Shown piece after piece: positions 1-12,303 of a stretch of DNA of 64,000 nt. Below the pieces are notes generated by a model that saw only the letters and a list, made by a program, of their open reading frames with translations, was not told the origin of the DNA and made no database searches. How positions within the stretch are numbered: the first letter of the stretch is position 1; every line of letters starts with the position of its first letter. Source of the DNA: Petrolisthes cinctipes (Eukaryota > Arthropoda > Malacostraca > Decapoda > Porcellanidae); contig JAWQEG010001435.1 of NCBI GenBank assembly GCA_033782935.1, positions 1-64,000 of the forward strand, written 5' to 3'. Position numbers and translations under genes: made by a program.

Positions 1-114
1 ATTACATTAATCTCATTCTTCATGAGTGTGCATTTCTGTGTATACTGTATATGTGTGTATGTATGTGTGTGTGTGTGTTTGTTAATTTATTTAGTCTCAC
101 AAATCTTCACGGGT

Positions 115-350
115 ATTACCTACCTACCTACCTACCTACCTACCTGTCAACCAACCAACCAACCAACCAACACAACCAATCAATCAATCAACTAACTTCT
201 CTTCGTGTCAGTCCATCTACCTGCTTCCTAACCTGCTTACCTACTTACCTTCCTTCCTACCTACCTACCTACCTACCTACCTACCTACCTACCTACCTAC
301 CTACCTACCTACCTACCTACCTACCTACCTACCTACCTACCAACTTGCGT
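115..350. repeat. (TACC/CTAC)n tetranucleotide microsatellite
   Basis: Two TACC-type arrays (about 117-147 and 240-342) flank a short AACC/ATCA-rich section. The longer array is nearly pure CTAC for about 90 bp. Confidence 0.95.
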
Positions 351-759
351 GCCTACCTACATGCATACATTCCTTCTCAAATCTCTGACAGTAGACTGAA
401 TTTAATCTGACTTACTGACAATCACGTAATTTCTATATCTATGATCAACTTTAGAAATTATTTGAGTAACATAAAACATAATATACACTTTTGTTCAACA
501 TAAAGATTTATATTCAGCTTTAAAATTTACTTGGCATTGTAAGGCATTTGCTCTTTGTCTAATAAATATAACATGTATAATAGATTAATTTAGTACATTT
601 GCAAGATATATAATCAAACCGACTCTGAACACATGATATGAGAATTAACACAAGCCTAAATTATATTCTGTTTGATGATGGACTGTACATTTTACATATA
701 ATAAAAAAAAAGACTTCATTCCCACCTCTCTGTGTGACCTACTGTTTACCACACGACTG

Positions 760-930
760 TACCACGACAACACCACACGACCTTACTACGACACAAGGAC
801 AAAGACTCAGCGACACCATGACACGACACGACACAACACAACTGTACCACGACACAAGGACACGACACAACTGTACAACGACACAAGGACAAAGACTCGG
901 CGACCCCACGACACGACCCCATCCAGCGTG
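760..930. repeat. Degenerate ACGACAC / AAGGACAAAGACTC tandem repeat
   Basis: Repeated blocks of ACGACACAAGGACA and GACACGACACAAC occur just upstream of the acceptor of the first in-window exon. The unit length varies. Confidence 0.8.
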
Positions 931-974
931 CCATGAGCCCAAGTGACCCGAGGTGTGTGTTGTGTGTGTTGCAG

Positions 975-1077
975 GATGGCACAGAGACAGAGGACATGAT
1001 GACACCCAGAATGAGGAACCTGGACACCACTTCCTTCATTGAACCCATCCAGAACCGAAACGTGGTCGACATGCGAG
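975..1077 (+). CDS. para: para exon 1 of window: distal I-II cytoplasmic linker
   Basis: The exon starts in phase 0 and ends one base into a codon. It reads DGTETEDMMTPRMRNL and ends NRNVVDMR, matching the conserved MTPQM...VVDM block of the para I-II linker. This linker is cytoplasmic and carries regulatory phosphorylation sites in the family. Acceptor is ttgcag/GAT; donor is G/GTTAGT. The donor is followed at once by a GTCA/GTTA tandem repeat that supplies several further GTTAGT look-alikes. The start was chosen by acceptor fit and homology. Confidence 0.93.
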
Positions 1078-1118
1078 GTTAGTCAGTCAGTCAGTTAGTT
1101 AGTTAGTTAGTTAGTTAG
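1078..1118. repeat. (AGTC/AGTT)n repeat abutting a splice donor
   Basis: GTTAGTCAGTCAGTCAGTTAG and its continuation begin exactly at the donor of the preceding exon, so the true donor is one of several GTTAGT copies. Confidence 0.9.
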
Positions 1119-1523
1119 ATATTCAGTCAATCAGTGTTTACAGTAAGTGGTTCAACAGACTTGTAATACAATAATGTTTGTATTTGCTATGTCTTAATAC
1201 CGTATTATGTTGCCTAATAAATATTTTCTTCGATTTATAACTGTGAAACTCAGAGACTGTTGAGTTAATTGTATGGTGAAGAATTTGCACCCCAGTTTAC
1301 CACCGTGAAATAAAATTATCAAACTAAAATAAACATCAAACAGTGAGATCCTGCTGCCTGCTGATCAAAATAGTGTGAGTTGTTTTCTTCTCGTGCTACC
1401 TGCTGTTGTTGGTTGGGGGAGACACTTTCCATTCCATCAGGTGAAGAAGAGCAACACATTATTTTCTGTATTAGTCACCAAATGTGAACAAATTCCTTGG
1501 ACTGACTCTCTTGCCTCCAACAG

Positions 1524-1601
1524 ATGTGATGGTCCTCAACGAAATCATCGAGCAAGCTTCACAAAACGCCGGCAGACTAAGCAGAGCAAGTGATCATGGT
1601 G
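1524..1601 (+). CDS. para: para exon 2 of window: end of I-II linker
   Basis: With the base carried over from the previous exon it reads DVMVLNEIIEQASQNAG and ends LSRASDHG. It aligns with DVMVLNDIIEQAAGRHSRASERG of insect para. Acceptor is ccaacag; donor is G/GTAAGT, a near-perfect consensus. It ends in phase 1. The following 10.7-kb intron ends in two competing acceptors. Confidence 0.96.
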
Positions 1602-1614
1602 GTAAGTGTCTAAC

Positions 1615-2136
1615 CCTTCTATACCCTCCTGCCTTGCTCTGCCCTGCCCTGTCCTGCCCTGCCCTGCCCTGCCCTGCCCTTCCCCCCCTAGTGTTCATCT
1701 TACCCTATCCTACTCTACCCTACCCTGCTCTGTCTTGCCCTGTCCTCCCATCCATCCCCTCCCTCCCCTGCCATGCCCTGCCCAACTGACTGTCATAATG
1801 TATCCTACTCTATCCTGTACCCTGTTCTACCCTGCTCTGTCCTTGCACCTCCTTCCCTTTCCTGCTCTGCCCTGTTCTACCATGCTGTCACCTACTAATT
1901 TCTCCTCCTCTTCCTTTTCCTCCTCCCCCTCCTTTTCCTCCTCCTCCTCCTCCTTTCCTTTTCCATCCTGTTATGCTGTACCCTGCCTTTCCCTGTCCTG
2001 TCCCTCCCCGCCCTGCCTTGCCCTGCCCTGCCCTGCCCTGCCCTGCCCTGTCCTGCCCTGCCCTGCCCTGTCCTGCCCTGCCCTGCCCTGCCCTGTCCTG
2101 CCCTGTCCTGTCCTGTCCTGTCCTGTCCTCCTAATT
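1615..2136. repeat. (CCCTG)n pentanucleotide satellite-like array with CT-rich interior
   Basis: CCCTG/TCCTG units dominate 1626-1800 and 1990-2136, with a TCC-rich segment about 1905-1960 between them. It starts about 15 bp after an exon donor. Confidence 0.93.
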
Positions 2137-4030
2137 TCCTCTTGAGTTCCTTCGCTGTTCTTCCCTACCTTTAGCCCACCTCATTTCCAGCCTCGTAGCC
2201 CTCACCTCCAATCCTCAGACCCTGCAATCTTCATCCCTGGTCCACGTTATCCCTTCAGCCCACACTCCCAGCCCTCAATCCAAGCTCCTTTCTTTCCTAC
2301 AGCCCATACTTCCAGCCCCTTTTCCCAGCCCACTTCATACCTACATTCCCAACCTCTTTTCCCAACCCGCATTATCCCTTCAGCCCTCACACCCAGCCCT
2401 CAGCCATCATGCAACTACCAATCATCATAATTATATCCCTCTCTAGCCTCCTCTGCCCTTATTTACTTACTTACTTAGCTCCCAGCATGCTTACCTTTCT
2501 CAGTGTTTACAGTCACATGCTGGAAAACCCACAGCAGGCCGGCCCATAACAACAACCACCACCACCACCACCACCACCAATGATTGAGTTGTGGTAAATG
2601 TTTGTTTTGGTCCAGGTGTGGTTGTTGTGTCTCCGGAGGGGGTCGACACTTGGGTAAACCTACGACAGCTTCCATCACTCGAGTAGTACTGTAGTAGTGA
2701 GCTGGATTGCATTGCTCTGATTAAGTGGGTCGAGCAGCAGTTTTTTATCATAATGTGTTGCAGTCATTGAGTGAGTGAGTGAGTCAGTCAGTCAGGTAGG
2801 TTCTCACTCCTCAAACAAAGCACCGAAAAATAGTTATAAAAGAGTACATACATGAAAACAAGGGGGGTTAAAATTAATAATATACCTTCTCTGGTCACAC
2901 ATACATAATTATAACATAGTAGAAGTATTTTGTTTTTGAGAAGTTGGCAGATTCTAGGTTACTATAAACTTGTACGATTCGTTGTCCGTCCAGCCTGTGG
3001 GTTTCCTTGCATGTGTTGGATGGTCCTCTTGTATCTCGGTAAGAAATGTAGTGTCCTGACCATCTTATCTAATTTTACAGTTTAATTGTCTTGCCTTAGA
3101 GTGAGTAATGTAATGTTAATATTAAGGGGGGCAAAGTAACTGTTGGTGAAGTTGAAGTGGTGGAAATTACTGAGTCTTCAATAAAAACAAAACAAAATAT
3201 TCCTCCCTTTACTTATTATATATTTCATTGCAATCATTCTTCTATTATACCTTCTTTCCTTCAGTTATTATCATTCGTACTTGTTGCCTGTCTGTTTGTC
3301 TGTCCCTCTTCTTTCATCACCGTCTTCTCCTCCAACAATATACAGGGTCTTCTCTATCTCTCTCTCTCTCTCTCTCTCTTTCATCCTCTTCAGTTCCCTT
3401 ATTATAGTTATTATTGCAATGAAACCCTTGGGTGATTTCAGTGGCTTCCTTCCTCTTTTCTAATCTATCACCAACAGTATCAAGCCCCCCATCGAGTCTG
3501 TATTGTATTGTATGTAGCTTTAGATGTATGTAATGTATGTTTGTTTTGCTGTATGTGTCTGTCTCACTCCTTAGTTTTTTTCAGTCCTGTTCAACTCGTC
3601 CTACCCTCTTCTGAATCGCGTCATTGTTATTTTGTTTTGTCGCTCATTTTGATTTGTACTTCATCTGTTGGTTTCTTATTCTGACCTTATTCAATGCTGT
3701 TGTTTTCATCGTTCGTTCGTCAAATACTCACTTACATTCTCTCGTTTGACTAAATCTTGACTTAAATAAAAAAGAAGTTGTTTGTTATATTTTTGTTATT
3801 CACTTGTTTCTGTTTGACTCGTAATCTTGACTTGTTTCAATCAGACTCTGGTATATTTTGAGTATCTTTACTTAGATGATTGACTGATTTTACTTCTCCA
3901 GTTGACTCAAAATTAAGTAACCTATAATGGAAGGTTATTTGACTCAGATAATAATAATGATTGCATAGTTGACCCTAACAACTGATTCGAGTGTAAAATA
4001 ACACAGTACTTTCTTAGTTGATTTAAGCTT

Positions 4031-4191
4031 TTAAGGGGACAGTACAGTGTTGGTAAATCTGGAGCAACTGATTCCTCTAAACTATTCCAAGCAACAGGAC
4101 ACCATTATTTTTGTTAATCTGGTCCTGTTTCCTATCATACTTTGGAGGAATCAAGGCGCTCCATTGTACCAAAAGTTTGTTACCCCCTTAA
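4031..4191. mobile_element. Hairpin (MITE-like) repeat, GATTCCTCC family, full copy
   Basis: Arms of about 69 bp face each other around a loop of about 20 bp. The left arm begins TTAAGGGGACAGTACAG and includes CTGATTCCTCTAAACTAT. The right arm is its near reverse complement and ends TTACCCCCTTAA. TTAA at both ends may be the target duplication. A second close copy is at 51158-51306. Confidence 0.8.
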
Positions 4192-4394
4192 ATACAATCT
4201 TAGCTCAGTTGGACTCAATATAATTATACTCATATATGGTTTATTTACTGCAGCATTCCTTTTTATTCAGCCTTCTCTCTAGCTAACTCAGTGTTGTTGT
4301 TGTTGTTGTTGTTTGTTGCTTGAGTTAATGAAAAGTATTTCTTGTTTTCTTTTGAGTTGATGAATGGAATGAGCATTGCTGATTATATACCTAA

Positions 4395-4575
4395 CTTGTC
4401 AAGGCTTCTCTCCTCTCCTCTCTTCTCCTTTTCTCTACTCTTCTTTTTTCCTTTCCTCTCTTCTTCTCTCATTTCCTTTCTTCTCTTCTAATTTTCTCTC
4501 TTTTCTTCTCCTCTCTTCTCATTATCTCTCGTCTCTCCTTTCCTTTCTTTCCCTTTCCTTTCCTTTCCTCTCTCC
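4395..4575. repeat. CT-rich low-complexity tract
   Basis: Polypyrimidine stretch of CTCTTCTCC/TTTCC units. The open frame across it is an artefact. Confidence 0.85.
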
Positions 4576-4793
4576 ACGAGTTTCTCATCAGTTATTTCCT
4601 CTCTTTCCTTGTAATGAAAATTGTCACAATCTTTCACACAATTTCAAGCACTTCTATTCAGCAGTGCTCAGGCTGTTTTTCTCTGTGTGTGTATGTGTGT
4701 GTGTATGTGTATTATTAGTCCATCTCGGAGTATATTTTTCTGTAGTTAGTCATACCAATTCCTAATCCCTTACCCCTCCTCCCTCCATTTCTA

Positions 4794-5403
4794 CCACCAC
4801 CACAACCACCACCACCACCACCACCACTACTACTACTTGTCTACTACTACTACCACCATCTCTACCAACCCACACAGTAGATGACGAGGGTGCGTAAGTC
4901 CGTTCTTGTCTACTAACCGTTTGTTTCTTAATAAATACCGTTTGTATCCACTATATATATATATATATATATACTATACTATACTATACTCTTTCCCTCA
5001 CGCGTACGTGTTCACTCTCTCACCCTCACCAATCTCAATAAATCCTGCTTCCACGAGCCTTTAATTTGTAAAGCCACGATTAACAAGTCTCTGTCTGTCT
5101 CTCTCTTACTCACTCACTCACTCGCACCACCACCACCACCACCACTACTACCACTATTACTATTATTACTATTACTACCACCGCTACCACTTTTCCTATG
5201 GCATATTGGCGCTATATTTTTTTATCACTGTTTGACTTTCAATATTTTTTCTTATAGCACCAAGCCATTACTAGCACCATCACTAATACCACCACCACCA
5301 CTACCACCACTACCACCACCACCACTGCAGCCACAACTATCACCCACCCCCTCCCCCAATAACCCACTACCACTATTCAATTCCCAGCAATACCCCCCAA
5401 TCC

Positions 5404-5436
<33 letters not shown>
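4794..5436. repeat. Cluster of ACC/ACT trinucleotide and AT dinucleotide microsatellites
   Basis: (ACC)n and (ACT)n arrays occur at about 4797-4860, 5125-5195, 5288-5330 and 5404-5436, with (AT)n at about 4954-4972 followed by ACTAT units. Confidence 0.9.
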
Positions 5437-5583
5437 ACATCTTCCTTTTTTCATTGTACCCAGAATTAGTCACCCTCTCCACTGTTGTGTCTTGTACAAT
5501 ATATGTAATTTCACCTTGATTTGTGTGGATGGCATCTCTTGTGGTCTTTAAATACACGTGCATATACATTACAGTTTCGTTTC

Positions 5584-5585
<2 letters not shown>

Positions 5586-5614
<29 letters not shown>

Positions 5615-5622
5615 TGTGGTTG
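5586..5622. repeat. (GT)n microsatellite
   Basis: Nearly uninterrupted GT dinucleotides, one TATG interruption. Confidence 0.95.
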
Positions 5623-5930
5623 TCGGTTGAGTTTGGGGTATCCTGCTTGACTGACAGACTGACTACCTACCGCATACATGAACACACATACACCTACCTA
5701 CATTATGTATGATATATACAACGATATGTCCACTAGAAAAGTCAAGTATTGTACAACACAACATACATACATGCATTCTCTCTCCATCTGTGTCTGTCTG
5801 TCTTTCTTTTATCACACCCAACAAACACCCCTTCTCCTGTCCCTCCCTGCCCTGCCCTGCCCTGCCCTGACCTCTCTCCCCCTGTCACCCCCCCACCCCC
5901 CCTGCAGGCTTGGTGTGTTTCTGGTGTATC

Positions 5931-5975
5931 GTGCTGCTGTTGCTGCTGCTGTTGCTGCTGCTGTTGCTGCTGCCT
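5931..5975. repeat. (CTG/TTG)n trinucleotide repeat
   Basis: CTGCTGTTG units, about 14 triplets. The poly-Gln and poly-Cys frames across it are not genes. Confidence 0.93.
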
Positions 5976-6166
5976 GCATATAATTAATACAATACTGTAG
6001 TAGGGTGTGTGATGCCTCCCTCCCCCCCTCCCCATCCCACCACCTTCCCTTTGCTTTGTCTCTTGTATTATACCCTTACCTTACTATAGCATGTCTCTGC
6101 ATCTCTCCCATACGTCTCTGGTCTCCAATAAGTTTACTACACACGACCACTGCTGGGGGGGACCTA

Positions 6167-6262
6167 CTATATATTATAATACCTTGCCTGGGTTGGTGAT
6201 CACTTGACTGGTTGACTATATTATAATACTTTGCCTGGGTTGGTGATCACTTGACTGGTTGG
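6167..6262. repeat. Direct tandem duplication, about 48-bp unit
   Basis: Two adjacent copies of a unit containing TTGCCTGGGTTGGTGATCAC and ending GACTGGTTG, differing at very few bases. Confidence 0.92.
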
Positions 6263-7204
6263 TGATGGAGCCTGGTCACTACTCAGTTGGTCATTACAAG
6301 TCACCATTCACTGTTCACTGTTTGTTCAGTTAATTGGTGGTTTATTGGTTCCTATTTTGTTAGCCAGTCAGTGGTCATGAGTCACGCGTCATCACTCACT
6401 TCGGTCCCTTCAGTGTTCTGGAGTGAAAAATGTCCTCCCCTTGGTAACTCATTGGTCCACAATATTTAAAACATTAACTTCATCGAATGAAAGTTATTTA
6501 TTTCACTCTGGGATGATCAATGATCTCAGACTTACTAGGACTGTACATTAATTAAGAATATTGCAATTAGTCAATTTGTTAAATAGCCTGAGATACAGTA
6601 ATTATCAAGTGACGTAATAATGATAATCATAATAATGTACAGAAATAACCAATTGGCTACTGTGACTCAACACAACAAGAGGGAAGGAGGGGGAGGGGAA
6701 GGACTATAAGATAAAACTAAAGAAGAGAGAACATTCTTTCTTCCTCTTCCACCACCAACAACACTTACTGTACCAGACTATGAAGGGGCCCAGACAGTGA
6801 TGACTAGTGGCTCCCCTCAAGTCCCAAGTTTCAGTGTCCCGGTGCAGCACTTTCAAAGAGATCTTCCGGGTCATCAAGGGAGGGAGGGTTGTTGTTGTTG
6901 TTGTTGTGGGTAGTGGGTAGTGCTGTACGTGTGGAGGGGGATCTATAGGACAGGCAGGCAGACAGACAGACACCCAGCGGCCTCACCACCACCACCACCA
7001 CCTGACCTGCTGTTGCTGTTGCTGCTGTTGTTCCTGTCACCACCACCACCACCGACACCAGCTGCAGGAGTTCAGTCTGGCCTCACTCTCATACACACTT
7101 GCACACTCTTGAACATGCGCATTATTTACATTTATACACATTAACCATATACACACACACTCACACACATAACACATACACAAAAATATATAGTTTTAAC
7201 ATTA

Positions 7205-7207
<3 letters not shown>

Positions 7208-7234
<27 letters not shown>
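7208..7234. repeat. (AC)n microsatellite
   Basis: Pure AC dinucleotide run inside a CA-rich stretch (about 7140-7300). Confidence 0.93.
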
Positions 7235-7235
<1 letters not shown>

Positions 7236-7851
7236 TGCATAACCACCATCACAACCAACACTACCAAGCACTACACACACACTAACTCAATCACAGTGAC
7301 AGCGGCAGACAGACAAACAAACAGACAAACAGCACCACCACTACCACCACCTGCAGTACACAGCCCAGGCACCTTACTCCTGCCTGCCCTGCCTCACACT
7401 TCACCTGTTTTTTCACCCACCCGGCCACAGTGAGAGAGCTGGGACCTTACGTAACCCCTCACTTCTCACCTCACCTCACCTCACGTTGCTGCTAGTACTA
7501 ATAAGATGAGACGAGGGCAGATCCATAAACCAGAGGAATGTAAAATCCACGAACAACCCTTTTCAATTACCAGTAACTTATATAGGGGTGGGGGTCGTGT
7601 GCTGTAATATGTTAGATGGAATAATTGATTGTTTGTTGTTCATCCTCTGTACGACTTGTGTGTGTGTAGAGTTGGAGAAGTGATTCCCCCTATTCTTCAT
7701 TCATCAGTCTTTCAGTGTAACATGATTCTGGTGGCTGTTCAATTAGCTTGGTGCAAATGAGTGAAAAAACTGAATAAGGAGTAAAAGTGTAGAAAGAAAT
7801 GTTATATCGCCAAACTAAACACTTGGTACATTATGCCTGATGTTTCAATTA

Positions 7852-8046
7852 TGGTTGTGTTGCAAGGTCTGTGTGTGTTGAAGGGTGTGTTGCAATGTAT
7901 GTGTTGATGGTTGTGTTGCAAGGTGTGTGTGTTGATGGTTGTGTTGCAAGTTATGTGTACAGTACGTGTGTGTTGATGATTGTGTTATGTGTTGGGGGTT
8001 GTGTTGCATGGTGTAGGATACGTGTGTGTTGGTTGTGCAAGTTGTG
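7852..8046. repeat. GTTGTGTTGCAAGGTGTGTG minisatellite
   Basis: Six or so degenerate copies of a 25-35 bp unit built on TGATGGTTGTGTTGCAAGGT. Both strands are open across it because stops are absent from the unit. Confidence 0.88.
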
Positions 8047-8183
8047 TGGGTCCACTCACCGTATGCATCAAAAGTCATGGTCCAGGCTGTGACGATACCT
8101 ATGCAATGACTCCACAGACAAGGTAGAGAGTCTTTTCACTGTCCAACATTATCATTGCCTAATTATTTCATTTTTTCGACGAC

Positions 8184-8343
8184 GGTATTCTCTTAACGAG
8201 GTAAATTGTGAGTGTTACTGATTCCTCCATACTATATATGCTATGAAACAGATCTATCAGTAATATTAAGGTTGTCTGTTTTCTTTGACTTATAGTTTGG
8301 AGGACTCGTTAGCCTTTCAGTTCACCAACAAGAGAATAAATAC
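8184..8343. mobile_element. Hairpin repeat, GATTCCTCC family
   Basis: Inverted arms: left GTATTCTCTTAACGAGG...GATTCCTCCATACTA and right ending CAACAAGAGAATAAATAC with TTTGGAGGACTC. The centre has AAACAGATC facing GTCTGTTTTC. Confidence 0.75.
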
Positions 8344-9549
8344 TTTTTTTTTCACTATCTACTGAACCGTCATATCAACCTTTGTTATCTTCAAGTTCAT
8401 GACTGACTTTTCATACACGTGGTCCAATGAAGTATTAAAGTGTAGTAATTAAGGTTATGGAGTTGATGCCCTCGTTTCTACCACCTGTACTAACAACAAT
8501 GTAAGTGTGATGCTTTAACAGGGCAGGTGTTGGCCACATTTTGCCCTGCTTCACCTCACAGTCCTCTGGCCCAGCTTTGGTTGTGACAAGTTGCTTCTCC
8601 TAACAATCAACTTTTTAAACGTATACTTCTTCTTCAATGGTCATTATTATAATTACTAAAATTAAGCATTGCTTTTGCATTTTTTATTAACATAACTTAT
8701 CATATTTAATGCTGGTATGATTTTGATGATAGCTATAACATATGATTGTTCCATGATAACCATATTGTTATATGAAAAGACACTGATGAGACAGTTAAAT
8801 AATAATTGTAGTAATCATTGGTGTAGGAAAGTATAACTACAGTATACATTACACAGTTAATCTCCCAAGAGGTAATTAATGGCCAAACTTGAACAAAGAG
8901 CATCATGTGTAATAGAGAACTCATAAGACGGAATATTTTCACTGATGATGTATTCACTTACTGACAATAACAATTACTGATTTACTGACTTAAAAATCCT
9001 ACATGAGGTAAAATGTTATGAGAAAATATTGAAGGAGGCTGTCAAATGAATGCACTGCAGAACAGACTATATACTTGAATTGAACAAGTGTCCTCATCTT
9101 ACCTTACCTTACCTTACCTGGCTGTGTATGTGTGTGTGTTCAAGTTGTGGCCATAATCTCCTGGGATGTCCTGTGTCAGTAAAATCCCTTATATATATAT
9201 ATATCGTGACAAAATTGTACCGTCATCCTCAATTATTTCTTAATTATTTCTTGGCAATCTGGTAAATACAATGCAATCCAAGACATGATATAATAATAAT
9301 ACCTACACCAATATTTTTATACGCAACGAATTAATGAGCGAATGTATATACGTATGCAGATTGTGTACCGTTAATTACTTAGAAGGGAATCGGTACATTG
9401 TTGACCTGATTAAATAATATAAAAAGGGGTACTGGTATACTGTCCCACATCACCAGCTGACTACAATTATATACCAGCAAAGCAGCCATAGTCTATTTCT
9501 TTGGTAGCTGAGAGTACTTAGATTGTAATGATAGTAGTTACTGAACCGT

Positions 9550-9575
9550 ATATTATTATTATTATTATTATTATT
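9550..9575. repeat. (TTA)n microsatellite
   Basis: ATTATTATT run in AT-rich intron. Confidence 0.9.
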
Positions 9576-10369
9576 GGTTCATACATACAGTATATCATAT
9601 TAATATTTATTCACACTATATTATAATTGGGTCACCCTTATTGTTACGGTATTCACATTAATTTATTTAAGTTACAAGTCTTAGGGAACTACTCGTGAGT
9701 ATCCCCCAAAGTTATTTCAGTAAGCCCATCCCATGAGAAGGTACTCGTGTGTTTGTATCCAATCTACATACATACATATATATTTACATTACCCTGGGTA
9801 TTTAATTAAGGTACCGTGTGATGCAGTTAGAAAATTTCAGATAAATGAGTCCTTGAAATATTGCCACGTAACACCTTCTCTATTATGGAAGGAGCTTGTT
9901 TCGTGGCATAGTCAGGAGGAAACAGAAGCCTCTAATTTTCATGCACGATCACAGGGTCCTTAATGTACAGTATTCTGGGTATAAACACTCAACAATAGCT
10001 ATAGAATTAAAACAGTACACTCGATAATATTATGCATAAATATTTAACCCTTGTCATTAACATAGCAGACCCAGAAGATACCTTAGTCAGTATGTATGGT
10101 AATGATTAAAAGAAGCCTAGGAAAATACTTATGTGGTGATATTCAATGAGTGACTTGAGTGTGTATGTGTGTGTGTGAACATTTTTGGAATGGTGGTGGT
10201 ATAGTGGATACATGTACTCAGTGTTTACTCGTGTTAGAATAATCAAGGGTCTGCTATGTGGTAAATAATTGTATACAATATTAGTAAGTGATGCTTATTA
10301 GGATTTAGGTACATATATATTTGACTTGAACTCATTCCAAATGGCATAATTACTGTACTAAGGTATAGG

Positions 10370-10397
10370 CATGGAGGTATAATATTATACCTCCATG
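10370..10397. repeat. Perfect 28-bp palindrome flanked by 8-bp direct repeats
   Basis: The half-site CATGGAGGTATAAT is followed exactly by its reverse complement. GGTATAGG stands immediately left (10362-10369) and immediately right (10398-10405). The arrangement looks like a tiny insertion with an 8-bp target duplication. Confidence 0.9.
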
Positions 10398-10776
10398 GGT
10401 ATAGGACACAGTCAAGTACCATCAGCTAAGAAAAAAAACGGACAATGGCTGTTTTTAACTGCTCAAATTATTTTTATATCAAGCAAGTTTTTTGTGTCAA
10501 TGCAAAACTATGGTTATCCATGATCACTCAGCTCTTTTATCAGTCAAGTTTGTCAGCAAATAATTAAAGAAATCATTTAAACTGGTTAATTTATGATTAC
10601 TTTAATGATGTCGATAATTTTTGTCAACGTTTTTAAAAGTAATATTTTTTTTTTCAAAGTTGTGAATGAATTATATATATATATTTATTTATTTATTTAT
10701 TTTTTATTGTCAAGCCTTAAGCAAAGCAAAGTCACATGCATTAAGTCATTGGTAGTAGTGTACTTATAGTAGAGTA

Positions 10777-10935
10777 ACAGTTTGTAGTGTCATTGAGTCA
10801 GCCATGCACAGTCAGTCAGTCAATCGTTCATTCACAGTTCGTAGTGTCATTGAGTCAGTCAATCGTTCATTCACAGTTTGTAGTGTCATTGAGTCAGCCA
10901 TGCACAGTCAGTCAGTCAGCCGTTCATTCACAGTT
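10777..10935. repeat. GTAGTGTCATTGAGTCAG minisatellite, three units
   Basis: Units contain CAGTTTGTAGTGTCATTGAG and CAATCGTTCATTCACAG. The middle unit lacks the CCATGCACAGTCAGT part carried by the other two. Confidence 0.9.
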
Positions 10936-11084
10936 TAATTAAGGCCACTAACTGAAGCGGCTCACAGCACAGGTCAGCAGGCCGACGCGAGGACGGGGGC
11001 ACAGACAGACTTCTCTCATTCTCTACCCAACGTCTCGCAAGTTTTACTAATGGACTTTCTCATTATTCCCTTTCCTCCTCTCTC

Positions 11085-11231
11085 TTTCACTCTCTCTCTC
11101 TCTCTCTCCTCTCTCTCTAGCTCTCCCAAGATCCCCCTCTCCCCGCTTGTCTGTGTCTGTGGCTCGGGGCACGTCACCAGCGGCGATTTGGTTGTTGTCA
11201 AGGAAACACACATACATACATAGCCCCCAGA

Positions 11232-11302
<71 letters not shown>
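11085..11302. repeat. (CT)n and (AC)n microsatellites
   Basis: CT-rich run at about 11085-11120. A long pure (AC)n at about 11237-11302 is flanked on both sides by the same block containing CCCCCAGATAGTAACACACA. Confidence 0.95.
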
Positions 11303-11305
<3 letters not shown>

Positions 11306-11970
11306 ACCCCCAGATAGTAACACACACATACATACATGCATACATACATACATAAGGGTCACATACATACTATAGGGTTATTCAACAAAACAGATTCATT
11401 AGTTGTATACAGTATTATGGTAATCTGTTTTCTGGCATAGTTTGGAGGAATCAGTAGCTCTCTAAAATAATGATCCCTTTAAACAATACGAGGTCATAGT
11501 AGGTCAGAGATTAGTGTGGGACAAGAGAGGCTATGTTGGTGAGGCTGAGCTGGGTCATGGGTGGTCAGAGATACAGTATATATGTGAGGAAGAGTGAAGA
11601 GGTCAAACATGAAAGTAGAAAGTTGAGTAAAGATAGATGAGTAGGAATGAAATGGAGATGTACATACAGTAGTTGAAATAAATTGGAGTTGTTTTATAAT
11701 GAAGGTGACTAAATTCGCTCTGCTTTTGTTAAAGTTATTTCATCCAAAGTTGTAATTATGAGAAAATCTGACAAGTTACACAAACGATGATGATGATGAT
11801 TTAAAACTTATTAGAAGCCTGGTAGTAGATGAGTGTAGTTTTAACAAAGGTACAGTAGCAGTCTTAGTACAGTAGTAAGTAGTTCCATAGTCATTAGTAT
11901 ATAGATTCTGTGACAAACAGTACAGTAGCAGATTCCAGGACAAAGAGAAATTAATTAGTATATACTGATG

Positions 11971-12210
11971 CAGACAAGGATGGAGGCAGTGATAGAGAGA
12001 CAGTCACACACACACACACGGATAAATAAAGACAGATGACACCAGAGTCAATAAAGAGATGAATGGTGAGCAGACAAGGATCAAGCCAGTGATAGAGACA
12101 CACACACACACACGGATAAAGATGTAGCAGACAAGGATTGAGCCAGTGATAGAGAGACAGTCACACACATACGTATAGATAAAGACAGATACCCAAGTCA
12201 ATAAAGTGAT
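11971..12210. repeat. Three degenerate copies of a CAGACAAGG...AGTGATAGAGA unit
   Basis: Units of about 70-100 bp contain GCAGACAAGGAT, CCAGTGATAGAGA, a CA run and GGATAAAGA. The array ends about 100 bp before the tandem acceptors of the next exon. Confidence 0.85.
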
Positions 12211-12296
12211 GCACATTAAGCCCAGGTAGACGTGCCCCGCCCTTCCCTGTAGCTTAGTCTCTGTGCCATCGTTCCTCCACCGGGTCTGGGAACAAT

Positions 12297-12303
12297 TACT
12301 AAC
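12297..12303 (+). promoter_or_regulatory. Consensus branch-point sequence TACTAAC
   Basis: A perfect TACTAAC lies 12 nt before the upstream AG (12313-12314) and 36 nt before the downstream AG (12337-12338). The second distance is typical for splicing; the first is near the minimum. This suggests the downstream acceptor is the default. Confidence 0.6.

Larger units (their letters stand above)
1..974 (+). other. Partial para intron upstream of the first in-window exon
   Basis: The stretch ends in a gttgcag acceptor at 974. It holds a large TACC/CTAC tetranucleotide array, an AT-rich middle (about 400-720) and degenerate ACGACAC repeats (about 760-930). I see no coding exon here; the open frames are products of the repeats. 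Confidence 0.8.

Noticed and set aside
4031..4191. Hairpins as microRNA precursors
   Set aside because: Arms are long, shared by many dispersed copies and flanked by TTAA, which fits transposable elements better than miRNA genes.
10777..10935. CRISPR-like direct repeats
   Set aside because: This is animal nuclear DNA; units are contiguous minisatellite copies without unique spacers.
11016..11349. Cys/Val-rich open frames (also at 51-410, 5521, 23436)
   Set aside because: Translations of GT/CA and TACC microsatellites.
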